A DNA stretch of 63,147 bases from Actinocrinis puniceicyclus. Lineage in GTDB: Bacteria > Actinomycetota > Actinomycetes > Streptomycetales > Catenulisporaceae. A program made the translations under genes and the position numbers. The stretch spans positions 1 through 63,147 of the forward strand of contig NZ_JAGSXH010000025.1 of assembly GCF_018283645.1 (NCBI RefSeq). The letters run 5' to 3'. The notes under the pieces were generated by a model. It was given only the letters and a program-made list of their open reading frames with translations. It was not told the origin of the DNA and ran no database searches. Every line of letters begins with the position of its first letter. The first letter of the stretch is position 1. Shown here piece after piece: positions 28,032 through 35,542 of this stretch.

Positions 28032-28523
28032 ATGCATGCACCCGGTGAGTCGTCCGTTTCCGCGGCCGACGAAGGCGCGCAGGAGTTGGTGGGCGCGCTG
28101 CTGACCGCCTCGCGGCTGTTCGTCGCCATAGCCACTCGCTCGGTCGCGTCGGTCGACGCCACGCTGACCGTGGCGCAGTTCCGGATGCTCGTGGTGCTTG
28201 AGACACACGGCCCCAGCAGCCTGGTGCGACTGGCCGAGCGGCTGGGCGTGAACTCGTCGAACGCTCTGCGCATGGTCGAGCGGCTGTCGGCGGCCGGGAT
28301 GCTGGAGAAAGCCGCCAGCCCGAGCAGCCGGCGCGAGGTGCGGCTCAAGCTCACCGCCCGCGGACGCCGCATCGTGCGGCAGGTCACCGAGGCGCGCCGG
28401 GCCGAGATCGGGCGGATCGTGGCCGCGATGCCCGCCGAGCGGCGCGCGGACCTGGTGCTGGCCCTTCGCGCTTTCACGGACGCGGGCGAGGAACCGCCCG
28501 CGCAGTTGCCGGGCTGGCCCTAG
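28032..28523 (+). CDS. MarR-family transcriptional regulator
   Basis: 163 residues with a winged helix (LVRLAERLGVNSSNALRMVE, then SSRREVRLKLTARGRRIV, the wing). It is similar in layout to the MarR proteins at 31146 and 31822. ATG at 28032 is chosen over longer frames because the conserved region starts soon after. The stop TAG (28521-28523) is the outer end of an inverted-repeat element. It is divergent from the GH15 gene; 27833-28031 has no obvious operator apart from TGCATGCA beside the start codon. Ligand and targets unknown. Confidence 0.83.
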   Translation: MHAPGESSVSAADEGAQELVGALLTASRLFVAIATRSVASVDATLTVAQFRMLVVLETHGPSSLVRLAERLGVNSSNALRMVERLSAAGMLEKAASPSSRREVRLKLTARGRRIVRQVTEARRAEIGRIVAAMPAERRADLVLALRAFTDAGEEPPAQLPGWP

Positions 28524-28608
28524 GCGGTGTTGGGGAATGTATCAAGGCAACGATTCGACCGCCGCTTTGTCTGGATTCGCCCCTTGAGGCATTCCCCAAC
28601 ACTGCCTA
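28521..28608. mobile_element. 88-bp inverted-repeat element (MITE-like or double terminator)
   Basis: Ends TAGGCGGTGTTGGGGAATG (28521-28539) and CATTCCCCAACACTGCCTA (28590-28608) are 19-bp inverted repeats with one mismatch; a weaker inner match (ATCAAGGC with GCCCCTTGA) follows. The outer TA at each side would fit a TA target duplication. Each arm begins with the TAG stop codon of a gene: MarR on the plus strand and cytochrome oxidase on the minus strand. A non-autonomous transposon remnant is plausible; a long bidirectional terminator is the alternative. Confidence 0.5.
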
Positions 28609-30315
28609 ACCGGTCGGGCCCTGCGCGCCGGCGGAGTCGCGCCGGCCGCGTTCCAGTTCCCGTCGCACGACGTCCGGATGGTGCAGGTCGAAGGCCGGGG
28701 ACTCGGAACGGATGCGCGGCAGTGAACTGAAGTTGTGCCGCGGCGGCGGGCAACTGGTCGCCCACTCCAGCGAGCGGCCCCAGCCCCACGGGTCGTCCAC
28801 GGTCACCCTCTTGCCGGACTTCGCCGTCTTGTAGACGTTGTACAGGAACGGGAAGGTCGACAGGCCCAGCAGGTACGAGCCGATCGTCGAGATCGTGTTC
28901 AGCGTGGTCCAGCCGTTGGAGGCCATGTAGTCGGCGTAACGCCGGGGCATGCCCTCCGCGCCGAGCCAGTGCTGCACCAGGAACGTGGTCTGGAAGCCGA
29001 TGAACAGCGTCCAGAAGTGGATCTTCCCGAGCCGTTCGTCGAGCATCTTCCCGGTCCACTTCGGCCACCAGTAATAGAACCCTGCGAACATGGCGAACAC
29101 CACCGTGCCGAACAGCACGTAGTGGAAGTGCGCGACGAGGAAGTACGAGTCCTGCACCTGGAAGTCCAGCGGCGGCGAGGCCAGGATGATGCCGGTCAGG
29201 CCGCCGAGCAGGAAGGTCACCAGGAAGCCGACCGACCACAGCAGCGGGGTGTCGAAGGAGAGCGACCCGCGCCACATGGTGCCGATCCAGTTGAAGAACT
29301 TCACCCCGGTGGGCACCGCGATCAGGTAGCTCATCAGCGAGAAGAACGGCAGCATCACCGCTCCGGTGGTGAACATGTGGTGCGCCCAGACCGTGGACGA
29401 CAGCCCGGTGATCGCCATGGTCGCGAACACCAGGCCGCTGTAGCCGAAGATCGGCTTGCGGCTGAACACCGGGAAGATCTCCGAGACGATGCCGAAGAAC
29501 GGCAGCGCCACGATGTACACCTCGGGGTGCCCGAAGAACCAGAACAGGTGCTGCCACAGGATCGCGCCGCCGTTGGCCGCGTCGAAGATGTGCGCGCCCA
29601 TGCGCCGGTCGACCTCCAGCGCGAACAGCGCCGCGGCCAGGACCGGGAACGCCAGCAGCACCAGCACCGAGGTGAACAGGGTGTTCCACACGAAGATCGG
29701 CATCCGGAACATGGTCATCCCGGGCGCCCGCATCGTGATGATGGTGGTGATGAAGTTCACCGCGCCGAGGATGGTGCCGAAGCCGGACATCGCCAGGCCC
29801 ATGATCCACAGGTCGCCGCCGACGCCGGGGGAGTGCACCGAACTGGAGAGCGGCGAGTAGGCGAACCAGCCGAAGTCAGCCGCGCCCTGCGGGGTGAGGA
29901 AGCCGCTGACCGCGATCAGCGAACCGAACAGGAACAGCCAGTAAGACAGGGCATTGAGGCGTGGCAGCGCCACGTCCGGCGCGCCGATCTGCAGCGGCAT
30001 GATCGCGTTGGCGAACCCGGCGAACAGCGGCGTCGCGAAGAGCAGCAGCATGATCGTGCCGTGCATGGTGAAGGTCTGGTTGTACTGCTCCGGGCTGAGG
30101 ATCTGCAGTCCCGGCCGGGCCAGTTCGGTGCGCAGCAGCAGCGCGAGCAGGCCGCCGAAGCCGAAGTAGATCGAGGCGGTGGTGAGATAGAGATAACCGA
30201 TCGTCTTGTGATTGGTCGAGGTGAGCAGCTTGGTGAACAGCGAGCCGGGCTCACGGCCGGTGACGGTCGTGGGAGCCGGTGCGGTGGCTGAAGCCGCAGG
30301 GTGGACAGTCGTCAT
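28606..30315 (-). CDS. ctaD: Cytochrome c oxidase subunit I, stand-alone copy
   Basis: 569 residues, twelve transmembrane helices. Heme-copper ligands are visible: [17 protein letters not shown] (CuB His and cross-linked Tyr), WAHHMFTTG (the two further CuB His) and [12 protein letters not shown] (heme a/a3 His). N-terminal [11 protein letters not shown] is the usual start of the fold. It catalyses O2 reduction with proton pumping in the membrane. Subunits II, III and assembly genes are absent from the window, so this is a detached second-type copy or relies on a distant cta cluster. ATG at 30315. The stop is inside the inverted-repeat element. Confidence 0.95.
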   Translation of the reverse strand: MTTVHPAASATAPAPTTVTGREPGSLFTKLLTSTNHKTIGYLYLTTASIYFGFGGLLALLLRTELARPGLQILSPEQYNQTFTMHGTIMLLLFATPLFAGFANAIMPLQIGAPDVALPRLNALSYWLFLFGSLIAVSGFLTPQGAADFGWFAYSPLSSSVHSPGVGGDLWIMGLAMSGFGTILGAVNFITTIITMRAPGMTMFRMPIFVWNTLFTSVLVLLAFPVLAAALFALEVDRRMGAHIFDAANGGAILWQHLFWFFGHPEVYIVALPFFGIVSEIFPVFSRKPIFGYSGLVFATMAITGLSSTVWAHHMFTTGAVMLPFFSLMSYLIAVPTGVKFFNWIGTMWRGSLSFDTPLLWSVGFLVTFLLGGLTGIILASPPLDFQVQDSYFLVAHFHYVLFGTVVFAMFAGFYYWWPKWTGKMLDERLGKIHFWTLFIGFQTTFLVQHWLGAEGMPRRYADYMASNGWTTLNTISTIGSYLLGLSTFPFLYNVYKTAKSGKRVTVDDPWGWGRSLEWATSCPPPRHNFSSLPRIRSESPAFDLHHPDVVRRELERGRRDSAGAQGPTG

Positions 30316-30588
30316 CGGTTGGCGCCTCTGGGTCGGACGGAATCGGGCGGCCGGCGCGGGCCACGCGCGCCGGCCGCCGCCGAGCGCGCACCGCGGGCCG
30401 CGGCGCGTATTGCCCAGACTAGAGCCGATGAATCCGGACATCCGCGTATCAGTGCCGTTTCGGCGTGCCGTGTCCTGTGTCGCTTCCGAGAAGCAGCGTC
30501 GGATCGGAGTGCTCGCGGCCGCCGGCGCGCGCGATCGCACGGCGGCGGATCACCCCCGCGCCGATTGACCCGGCACAACCCTGTCGTG

Positions 30589-30610
30589 CCCGGGACCCGC
30601 CGGTCCCGGG
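30589..30610 (+). other. Leader hairpin in a 347-bp non-coding gap
   Basis: CCCGGGACC and GGTCCCGGG (9 bp, perfect) enclose a CGCC loop about 70 nt upstream of the DUF2269-like gene. It may be a leader structure or a terminator. The remainder of 30316-30662 is extremely GC-rich, holds no credible gene, and must contain the promoters of the two divergent genes; TTGACC at 30565-30570 is a possible -35 box. Confidence 0.35.
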
Positions 30611-30680
30611 TTGCTCGCCGGCCACGTAAGGTGGGCGTCCGGCGGCTGATGACGACGGCGGAATGGGTGGGCGCGGCGAC

Positions 30681-31082
30681 ATGCTTGCGGTTTCCTGGGA
30701 CACGGTAAGGCTGTTTCTGCACGTGTTGGCGGCCACGGTGTGGGTCGGCGGCCAGCTCACCCTGGCCGCGCTGGTACCCGTGCTGCGCGGCGTCGGCACC
30801 GAAGTGCCGGCGACGGCGGCGCGCCGCTTCAACCAGGTCGCCTGGCCGGCTTTCGCGGTACTGGTCGCCACCGGCGTGTGGAACGTGATCGCCGAGCGGG
30901 ACAAGCTCGACGGCGCCTACAACAATACGTTGATGCTCAAGCTGGTCCTGGTGGTGCTCTCCGGCGTCAGCGCTTTCGTGCACACACGCGCCCGCAGTTC
31001 CGCGGCTCTGGCCGTTTTCGGCGCGCTGACCGGGCTCAGCGCCCTCGGCGCGTTGTTCGTCGGCATCCTGCTCGCGGGCTGA
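30681..31082 (+). CDS. Small four-helix membrane protein (CopD/DUF2269-like)
   Basis: 133 residues with four hydrophobic segments: VRLFLHVLAATVWVGGQLTL, FAVLVATGVWNVIAE, MLKLVLVVLSGVSAFVHTRA and ALGALFVGILLAG. The HVLAATVWVGG start with a histidine in the first helix is typical of CopD-related membrane proteins, some of which bind copper or heme. ATG at 30681 is preferred to one 18 nt upstream on homology grounds; neither has a strong ribosome site. Its position beside a copper/heme oxidase subunit makes a role in copper or heme supply possible, but this is inference. Confidence 0.7.
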   Translation: MLAVSWDTVRLFLHVLAATVWVGGQLTLAALVPVLRGVGTEVPATAARRFNQVAWPAFAVLVATGVWNVIAERDKLDGAYNNTLMLKLVLVVLSGVSAFVHTRARSSAALAVFGALTGLSALGALFVGILLAG

Positions 31083-31145
31083 GTATCGGACACCCTCCGG
31101 GCCGACCATGAACCACCGGCCGGCCGAGCCGGCCCGCGGTCGCGG

Positions 31146-31667
31146 CTACTCGCCGCGCCGCTGCGATTCCCGGTCCGTGCCCGCGTCGAACCACCAGTCG
31201 CGTTCCGGCGGCTCGCCGACCGCGCCGCTGAAGGCATGGAGAGCCGCCGTGACGTGCCGGTAGCTTTGCAGCGGAATCGACTCGACGTAGTGGGCGAGTT
31301 CGGCGCGGCGGCGGTCGGCCAGCGCGAGAACCAGGTTCTGCCCGTTCGGCGTCAGGCTCAGCCGCACCTCGCGCCGGTTGGCGGCGGTGCGGTACCGCCG
31401 AATCAGACCCTTGCGCACCAGGCGGTCGCACATGCGCGTCGCCGTGGACGGAGCCACCGCGAGATCCGAGGCGATGTCCGTCACGCGCTGCGGGCCCCGG
31501 GAGGCCAGCACGATCAGCGCCCGCGACTGCGGCAGGGTGACCTCCGGATCGAGGTCGGCCAGTGTGCGCGCGGCCAGCGCCACCATGGCGCGGCTGGCCA
31601 GCAGCAGCGCCTCGATGACCTCGTCGCGGGAGTCCGCGTCCGCGCGGTCCCCGTCCTGAGAGTGCAT
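31146..31667 (-). CDS. MarR-family transcriptional regulator
   Basis: 173 residues with the MarR winged helix (QRVTDIASDLAVAPSTATRM for the HTH, RTAANRREVRLSLTPNGQ for the wing). A second start 33 nt upstream is possible, but the palindrome GCAATcATTGC (31671-31681) would then be coding, so 31667 is preferred. It converges with the DUF2269-like gene and is divergent from the third MarR gene at 31822; the 154-bp spacer between the two MarR genes has a separate palindrome near each start. Ligand unknown. Confidence 0.82.
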   Translation of the reverse strand: MHSQDGDRADADSRDEVIEALLLASRAMVALAARTLADLDPEVTLPQSRALIVLASRGPQRVTDIASDLAVAPSTATRMCDRLVRKGLIRRYRTAANRREVRLSLTPNGQNLVLALADRRRAELAHYVESIPLQSYRHVTAALHAFSGAVGEPPERDWWFDAGTDRESQRRGE

Positions 31668-31670
31668 GTC

Positions 31671-31681
31671 GCAATCATTGC
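31671..31681. promoter_or_regulatory. Short palindrome at the MarR start
   Basis: GCAATcATTGC is a perfect 11-bp palindrome 3 nt upstream of the MarR ATG at 31667. It is a candidate autoregulatory operator and shares the GCAA/TTGC core with the palindrome before the next MarR gene. Confidence 0.45.
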
Positions 31682-31784
31682 ACGCCCTAAAGCCGATCAT
31701 CCGGCGCTCGCACCCGGACTCCCCCTCCCGCCGCGGCGTGCTCCAGTCTGCTCCCGTGCGCCGTACCGCGCGGCTCGTTCGCGG

Positions 31785-31811
31785 TTGACAGAAAGACTTG
31801 CACTAAGCAAG
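31785..31811 (+). promoter_or_regulatory. TTGACA box and MarR-type palindrome upstream of MarR-ClC operon
   Basis: TTGACA (31785-31790) is a consensus -35 box. Within the expected spacer lies CTTGC-actaa-GCAAG (31797-31811), a palindrome of the TTGC/GCAA kind often bound by MarR proteins. It ends 10 nt before the GTG start of MarR at 31822. No clear -10 hexamer is seen. Repression by the adjacent MarR protein is the natural reading. Confidence 0.5.
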
Positions 31812-31821
31812 CCTTGTCTAT

Positions 31822-32313
31822 GTGAATAGTTTTTCCCAGGTTGAAACGCGCACCACGCCGCGGGCGGACGTCGCCGCGTTCGAACAGCTGGCCCGGGCCC
31901 TGGTGGGGATCACGCTCAAGAGCCTCAGCGTGCTGGACGGCGCGGTGAGCGTGCCGCAGTTCCGGCTGCTGCTCGCGCTCGACGGGCTCGGCAGGGTGCC
32001 GTCCTCGGCGCTGGCCGAGGCGCTGAGCATGGCGGCCTCCTCGGTCACGCGCCTGGCCGACCGGTTGCAGGCGGCCGGCCTGGTGGAACGCGGCAGTGTG
32101 GAGCACAGCCGCAGCATCGTCACCGTCGAGGTGACCGCTCGGGGACGCGACCTGGTCACCGCGGTGCTGGACCGGCGGCGCGCGATTCTGGAGGACGTGC
32201 TCGACCGGATGGAGCCGCGGCAGCGGGAACTCGCCCGAAACCTCGCCGCCGCATTCGTCGACCTGGCCGGTGACGCGGTGGCACTCGGTGTGAACGGTCC
32301 GGTGCCGCTGTGA
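31822..32313 (+). CDS. MarR-family regulator coupled to a ClC chloride protein gene
   Basis: 163 residues with a MarR winged helix (SSALAEALSMAASSVTRLAD, then HSRSIVTVEVTARGRDLV as wing). GTG start at 31822 directly after a palindrome. The stop overlaps the GTG of the ClC gene by 4 nt (GTGA), so regulator and channel are translated together; this predicts that the regulator controls the channel operon, for example in response to halide, pH or a phenolic compound. Such coupling is not standard for ClC genes. Confidence 0.85.
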   Translation: MNSFSQVETRTTPRADVAAFEQLARALVGITLKSLSVLDGAVSVPQFRLLLALDGLGRVPSSALAEALSMAASSVTRLADRLQAAGLVERGSVEHSRSIVTVEVTARGRDLVTAVLDRRRAILEDVLDRMEPRQRELARNLAAAFVDLAGDAVALGVNGPVPL

Positions 32314-34097
32314 CCGCGTCCCGCGCCGCGAGTGAGCGCCCGGCGCACCTGGGCGATTTCACGCTCGGCCCCCGGGTCCTGCTGATCGCGCTGCTGGCCC
32401 TGCCGGTCGGCGGGGCGAGCGCGGTGGCCGCCTTCCTGCTGCTGCGCCTGATCGGCCTGATCACGAACCTGGTGTTCTATCAGCGCGTCGCCACGGGCCT
32501 GATCGCCCCGGGCGCCGTGCACCACCCCGGCTGGCTCGTGCTCGCCGCGCCGGTCGGCGGCGGCCTGGTCGTCGGGCTGATGGCCCGCTACGGCTCGGAG
32601 AAGATCCGTGGCCACGGCATGCCCGAGGCCATCGAGGCGATCCTGATCGGCGGCAGCCGGGTGGCCCCGCGGGTGGCCGTGCTCAAGCCGGTGTCCGCGG
32701 CGGTCAGCATCGGGACCGGCGGGCCGTTCGGCGCCGAGGGGCCGATCATCATGACCGGCGGCGCGGTTGGCTCGATCCTCGCGCAGGGCCTGAAGCTGTC
32801 CGCCGACGAACGCAAGACCCTGCTGGTGGCCGGGGCCGCCGGCGGCATGGCGGCGACCTTCAACGCGCCGCTGGCCTCGGTGCTGCTCGCGGTCGAACTC
32901 CTGCTGTTCGAATGGCGTCCCCGAAGCCTGATACCAGTCGCCACCGCCGTGTCGATCGCCACGATCTGCCGCGGGCTCATGTCGGGCACCGGTGCGATCT
33001 TCCCGGTGGAGCACGTGGTGCGCCCGGGAGCCGGCGAGCAGCTGCTCACGCTGATCCCCGGGCTGACCGGCGGACTGCTGGCGGTCGGCGCGACCGGGCT
33101 GGTGTACCTGGCCGAGGACGCCTTCAGCCGGCTGCGCCTGCACTGGATGTGGTGGCCGGCCGTCGGCGGCCTGGTCATCGGGCTCGGCGGCTTGGTCGAG
33201 CCGCGGGCGCTGGGCGTCGGCTACGACGTGATCGACCAGCTGCTGACCGGGCGGGCCGGGCTCTCGCTGATCCTCGGCATCCTCGTCGTCAAGACCCTGA
33301 TCTGGTCGCTCTCGCTGGGCTCCGGGACCTCGGGCGGAGTACTCGCCCCGGTGTTTATGATCGGCGGCGCGCTCGGCGCGCTGGAAGGCACCGTACTACC
33401 GCACGTGTTCCCCGGCTTCTGGGCGATGGCCGGCCTGGCCGCGGTGGTCGGCGGCGTGATGCGCTCCCCGTTCACCGGGGTGGTGTTCACCCTGGAACTC
33501 ACCCGCGCCTGGTCTGTACTGCCGGCCCTGCTCATCGCCTCCGTCAGCGCGTACGCCCTGTCCGCGCTGGTGCTCAAGCGCTCGGTGCTCACCGAGAAGA
33601 TCGCGCGCCGCGGCCTGCATCTGACCCGCGAGTACAGCACCGACCCGCTTGAGGCCCTGTTCGCACACGAGGTGATGACGCGCAATCCGGTCGAACGGCC
33701 CGCTGACCTGACCGTGCCCGGTGAATCGGCCGGGGCCCGCGACGGCGCTGCGCTGCGCGACGGCTTCGGGCCGCCGGGCAACGGACGCCCGGCGCTGCCC
33801 GGCCGCGCCGTGGTTTTCGCCGATCACACGCTGCGCGAGGTCGCGAACATCCTCGCGCACCACAACGTGACGCGGGCGTTGGTGGTCCACCGCCGTGCCC
33901 CGCACCGGCTGGCCGGCCTGATCACCCTCGACCAGTTACTGCACGCACGCCGCCGCGACCTGCACGAGGAACTGCACCGCGAGCGCCTGTTGCCGACCCG
34001 GCGGTCCGCCAGAGCGGTGAAGGTTTCCGAGGCGGCACCGGGCGCCGGCGACAGTTCCGGTGCACCGGACGAGAAGGTAGGCGCAGAATATAAATGA
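32310..34097 (+). CDS. ClC-family chloride channel/transporter with degenerate CBS region
   Basis: 595 residues. ClC signatures: GHGMPEAIEAIL (where EcClC has GSGIPE), GPFGAEGPI with the external gate Glu143, FNAPLASVLLAVEL and GSGTSGGVLAPV. By eye, E196 aligns with E202 of EcClC and Leu197 with the proton-path Glu203, so proton coupling may be lost and the protein could be channel-like. The C-terminal 130 residues hold one recognisable CBS-like half (VFADHTLREVANILAHHNVT) and a less clear first half. GTG start overlaps the MarR stop. Confidence 0.88.
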   Translation: MTASRAASERPAHLGDFTLGPRVLLIALLALPVGGASAVAAFLLLRLIGLITNLVFYQRVATGLIAPGAVHHPGWLVLAAPVGGGLVVGLMARYGSEKIRGHGMPEAIEAILIGGSRVAPRVAVLKPVSAAVSIGTGGPFGAEGPIIMTGGAVGSILAQGLKLSADERKTLLVAGAAGGMAATFNAPLASVLLAVELLLFEWRPRSLIPVATAVSIATICRGLMSGTGAIFPVEHVVRPGAGEQLLTLIPGLTGGLLAVGATGLVYLAEDAFSRLRLHWMWWPAVGGLVIGLGGLVEPRALGVGYDVIDQLLTGRAGLSLILGILVVKTLIWSLSLGSGTSGGVLAPVFMIGGALGALEGTVLPHVFPGFWAMAGLAAVVGGVMRSPFTGVVFTLELTRAWSVLPALLIASVSAYALSALVLKRSVLTEKIARRGLHLTREYSTDPLEALFAHEVMTRNPVERPADLTVPGESAGARDGAALRDGFGPPGNGRPALPGRAVVFADHTLREVANILAHHNVTRALVVHRRAPHRLAGLITLDQLLHARRRDLHEELHRERLLPTRRSARAVKVSEAAPGAGDSSGAPDEKVGAEYK

Positions 34098-34120
34098 CAT
34101 GATCATATAATGAATACCGC
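34089..34120 (+). promoter_or_regulatory. AT-rich promoter with TATAAT before the cupin gene
   Basis: A sharp AT-rich island spans the end of the ClC gene; it holds a consensus TATAAT (34106-34111) and the palindrome ATGATCAT (34100-34107). The cupin ATG lies 42 nt after the hexamer. No good -35 box is seen at the right distance, so an activator or alternative sigma may be needed. Confidence 0.5.
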
Positions 34121-34152
34121 AATCACACCCGGACGACACTGTCGAGGTACTG

Positions 34153-34695
34153 ATGGAGACCGCAGATCGCGGCACCGCCGCGTACCAGGGACCGAGGCTG
34201 CTGGCGGACCTGGACTGGTGCCTGGCTCAGGCCGCGGACGACCAGCGCGGAGCGCTGTGGCGGCTGGCTGAGCCCGGACGGCAACTGGACGCCAACCTGG
34301 TGCGCCTGCCCCCGGGAGCCACTGTGGAGCCGCACACCGAGCCAGACGTGGACGTGCTGCTGCTGCCCGTCGCGGGCCACGGCACGCTGCGTACCGAACA
34401 GGGCCAGATCGCGCTCACGGCGCACGCGCTGACATGGCTGCCGCGCGGTTCGCGACGGTCGATCACGGCGGGTCCGGACGGCCTGGCCTATCTGACCGTG
34501 CACCGCGCCCGTACCGGCCTGCGCATCCGGCTGCCGACCGACCCGCAGGCACTGGCGCGGCTGGAACAGCGCGAAGAGGAACAGGAGGGTGGCGAGGCCG
34601 CGTGCCTGCTGCCGAGGTTGTGCCCGCACTGCGGAGAGGTCGCCGCCGGAGCCAAGCCGGCGGTGTGCCCGGCCTGCGGCGAGCCCTGGGACTGA
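34153..34695 (+). CDS. Cupin-fold protein with C-terminal zinc ribbon
   Basis: 180 residues. A small beta-barrel cupin-like domain (residues about 40-120; LPPGATVEPHTEPDVDVLLL, then HGTLRTEQGQIALTAHALTW) is followed by a Glu-rich linker (EQREEEQEGGE) and a four-Cys zinc ribbon (CPHCGEVAAGAKPAVCPACG). Cupin part could bind a small molecule or metal; the ribbon suggests a protein or nucleic-acid contact. The combination is known in uncharacterised actinomycete proteins. ATG at 34153, 42 nt after TATAAT. Confidence 0.75.
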   Translation: METADRGTAAYQGPRLLADLDWCLAQAADDQRGALWRLAEPGRQLDANLVRLPPGATVEPHTEPDVDVLLLPVAGHGTLRTEQGQIALTAHALTWLPRGSRRSITAGPDGLAYLTVHRARTGLRIRLPTDPQALARLEQREEEQEGGEAACLLPRLCPHCGEVAAGAKPAVCPACGEPWD

Positions 34696-34700
34696 CGATC

Positions 34701-34740
34701 ACGGGTTGTACGGGTTATACGGGTTATACGGGTAATACGG
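34701..34740. repeat. 9-bp tandem repeat, about 4.4 units
   Basis: Units ACGGGTTGT, ACGGGTTAT, ACGGGTTAT, ACGGGTAAT and a partial ACGG run head to tail just after the cupin stop and before the GNAT gene. They are AT-richer than the surroundings. Slippage could change the leader of the GNAT gene. Confidence 0.8.
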
Positions 34741-34774
34741 ACCGACCGAGGAGAGGAGGAGCGGGCCCCGACGA

Positions 34775-35239
34775 ATGACCGTCCGGCCATCGCCGACCCC
34801 GCGCCCAGCCATGGCATTCGAGATCAAGGCTGAGCAAGACCGCGAACGCTACAGCGCGTACCTGGACGGCCGGCTGGTCGGCTGGGCGCAATGCGTGCTC
34901 GTCCGGGACACCGTGCTGGTGCCTTACGTCCGGGTCGACCCGGCGGACCACGACAAGGGCATCGGTTCCCTGCTGCTGCGCCGGATCTTCGACGACGCCC
35001 GAGCGGGCGACCGTACCGTCCTGGCGCTGTGTCCCTTCGCGAAGCGCTGGAAGCAGTTGCACCCGGGTTACCGGGACATCGCCCGGGAGCCGAGATGGGG
35101 CGAACGCGCCGCCGTCCGCGCACTGCTGCTGGCCGCGCGCACGCGCAGGCGACTTGACGAATTCACCGAGACCCCGGCGGATTCGAACCGGGCCGGCCCG
35201 GTTAGTGCGATGGATGCCGGAACGAGACAGACCGCCTGA
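34775..35239 (+). CDS. GNAT-family N-acetyltransferase (NATD1/YjdJ-like)
   Basis: 154 residues. The short GNAT type is clear: ERYSAYLDGRLVGWAQCVL, then VLVPYVRVDPADHDKGIGSL with the acetyl-CoA loop (HDKGIGS), then TVLALCPFAKRWKQLHPGY with the family CPF motif. ATG at 34775; the alternative at 34811 (MAFEIK) would keep the whole domain. A C-terminal 40-residue tail is extra. GGAGAGGAGGAG lies 14 nt upstream. Substrate unknown. Confidence 0.82.
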   Translation: MTVRPSPTPRPAMAFEIKAEQDRERYSAYLDGRLVGWAQCVLVRDTVLVPYVRVDPADHDKGIGSLLLRRIFDDARAGDRTVLALCPFAKRWKQLHPGYRDIAREPRWGERAAVRALLLAARTRRRLDEFTETPADSNRAGPVSAMDAGTRQTA

Positions 35240-35289
35240 GCGGCGGCAACACGAGGAGTGACACGAGAGACGGAAGAAGGCGGATCACG

Positions 35290-35526
35290 ATGCACGAGAG
35301 CGACCCCGACGAGACGGTCCGCGACGAAGGCGCGCCGCACGACGCGTTCGGACCCGGCGATCCGACGGACGCGGACGAGACGCGCGAGCGGCTCAGCGAC
35401 CAGGGCGAAGCGCCGATCCCCGACGTGATGGGCGAACCCGGCGCGGTCACCCCGAACGTCATGGGCACCAAGCAGCCCCGGGCCGACAAGGCACTGGGGG
35501 ACAGCCGCGAGGAGGACCTGCCGTAA
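35290..35526 (+). CDS. Small acidic disordered protein
   Basis: 78 residues, rich in Asp/Glu/Pro (MHESDPDETVRDEGAP, then IPDVMGEPGAVTPNVMG, an internal near-repeat of PDVMGEP/PNVMGTK) with no hydrophobic core. The family is not recognised. ATG at 35290 follows GAAGAAGGCGG and the codon use matches neighbours, so it is probably real. It lies 50 bp after the GNAT gene and may be in its operon. Confidence 0.6.
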   Translation: MHESDPDETVRDEGAPHDAFGPGDPTDADETRERLSDQGEAPIPDVMGEPGAVTPNVMGTKQPRADKALGDSREEDLP

Positions 35527-35542
35527 CCGAACGCGCTCCACG

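Noticed and set aside
30316-30662. Missing ctaC/ctaE gene in the spacer
   Set aside because: No frame in this stretch shows CuA motifs or membrane helices of subunit II or III.
34434-34778. Short protein made from the 9-bp repeats (TGYTGYTGN)
   Set aside because: The frame starts inside the cupin gene in another phase and has no translation signal.
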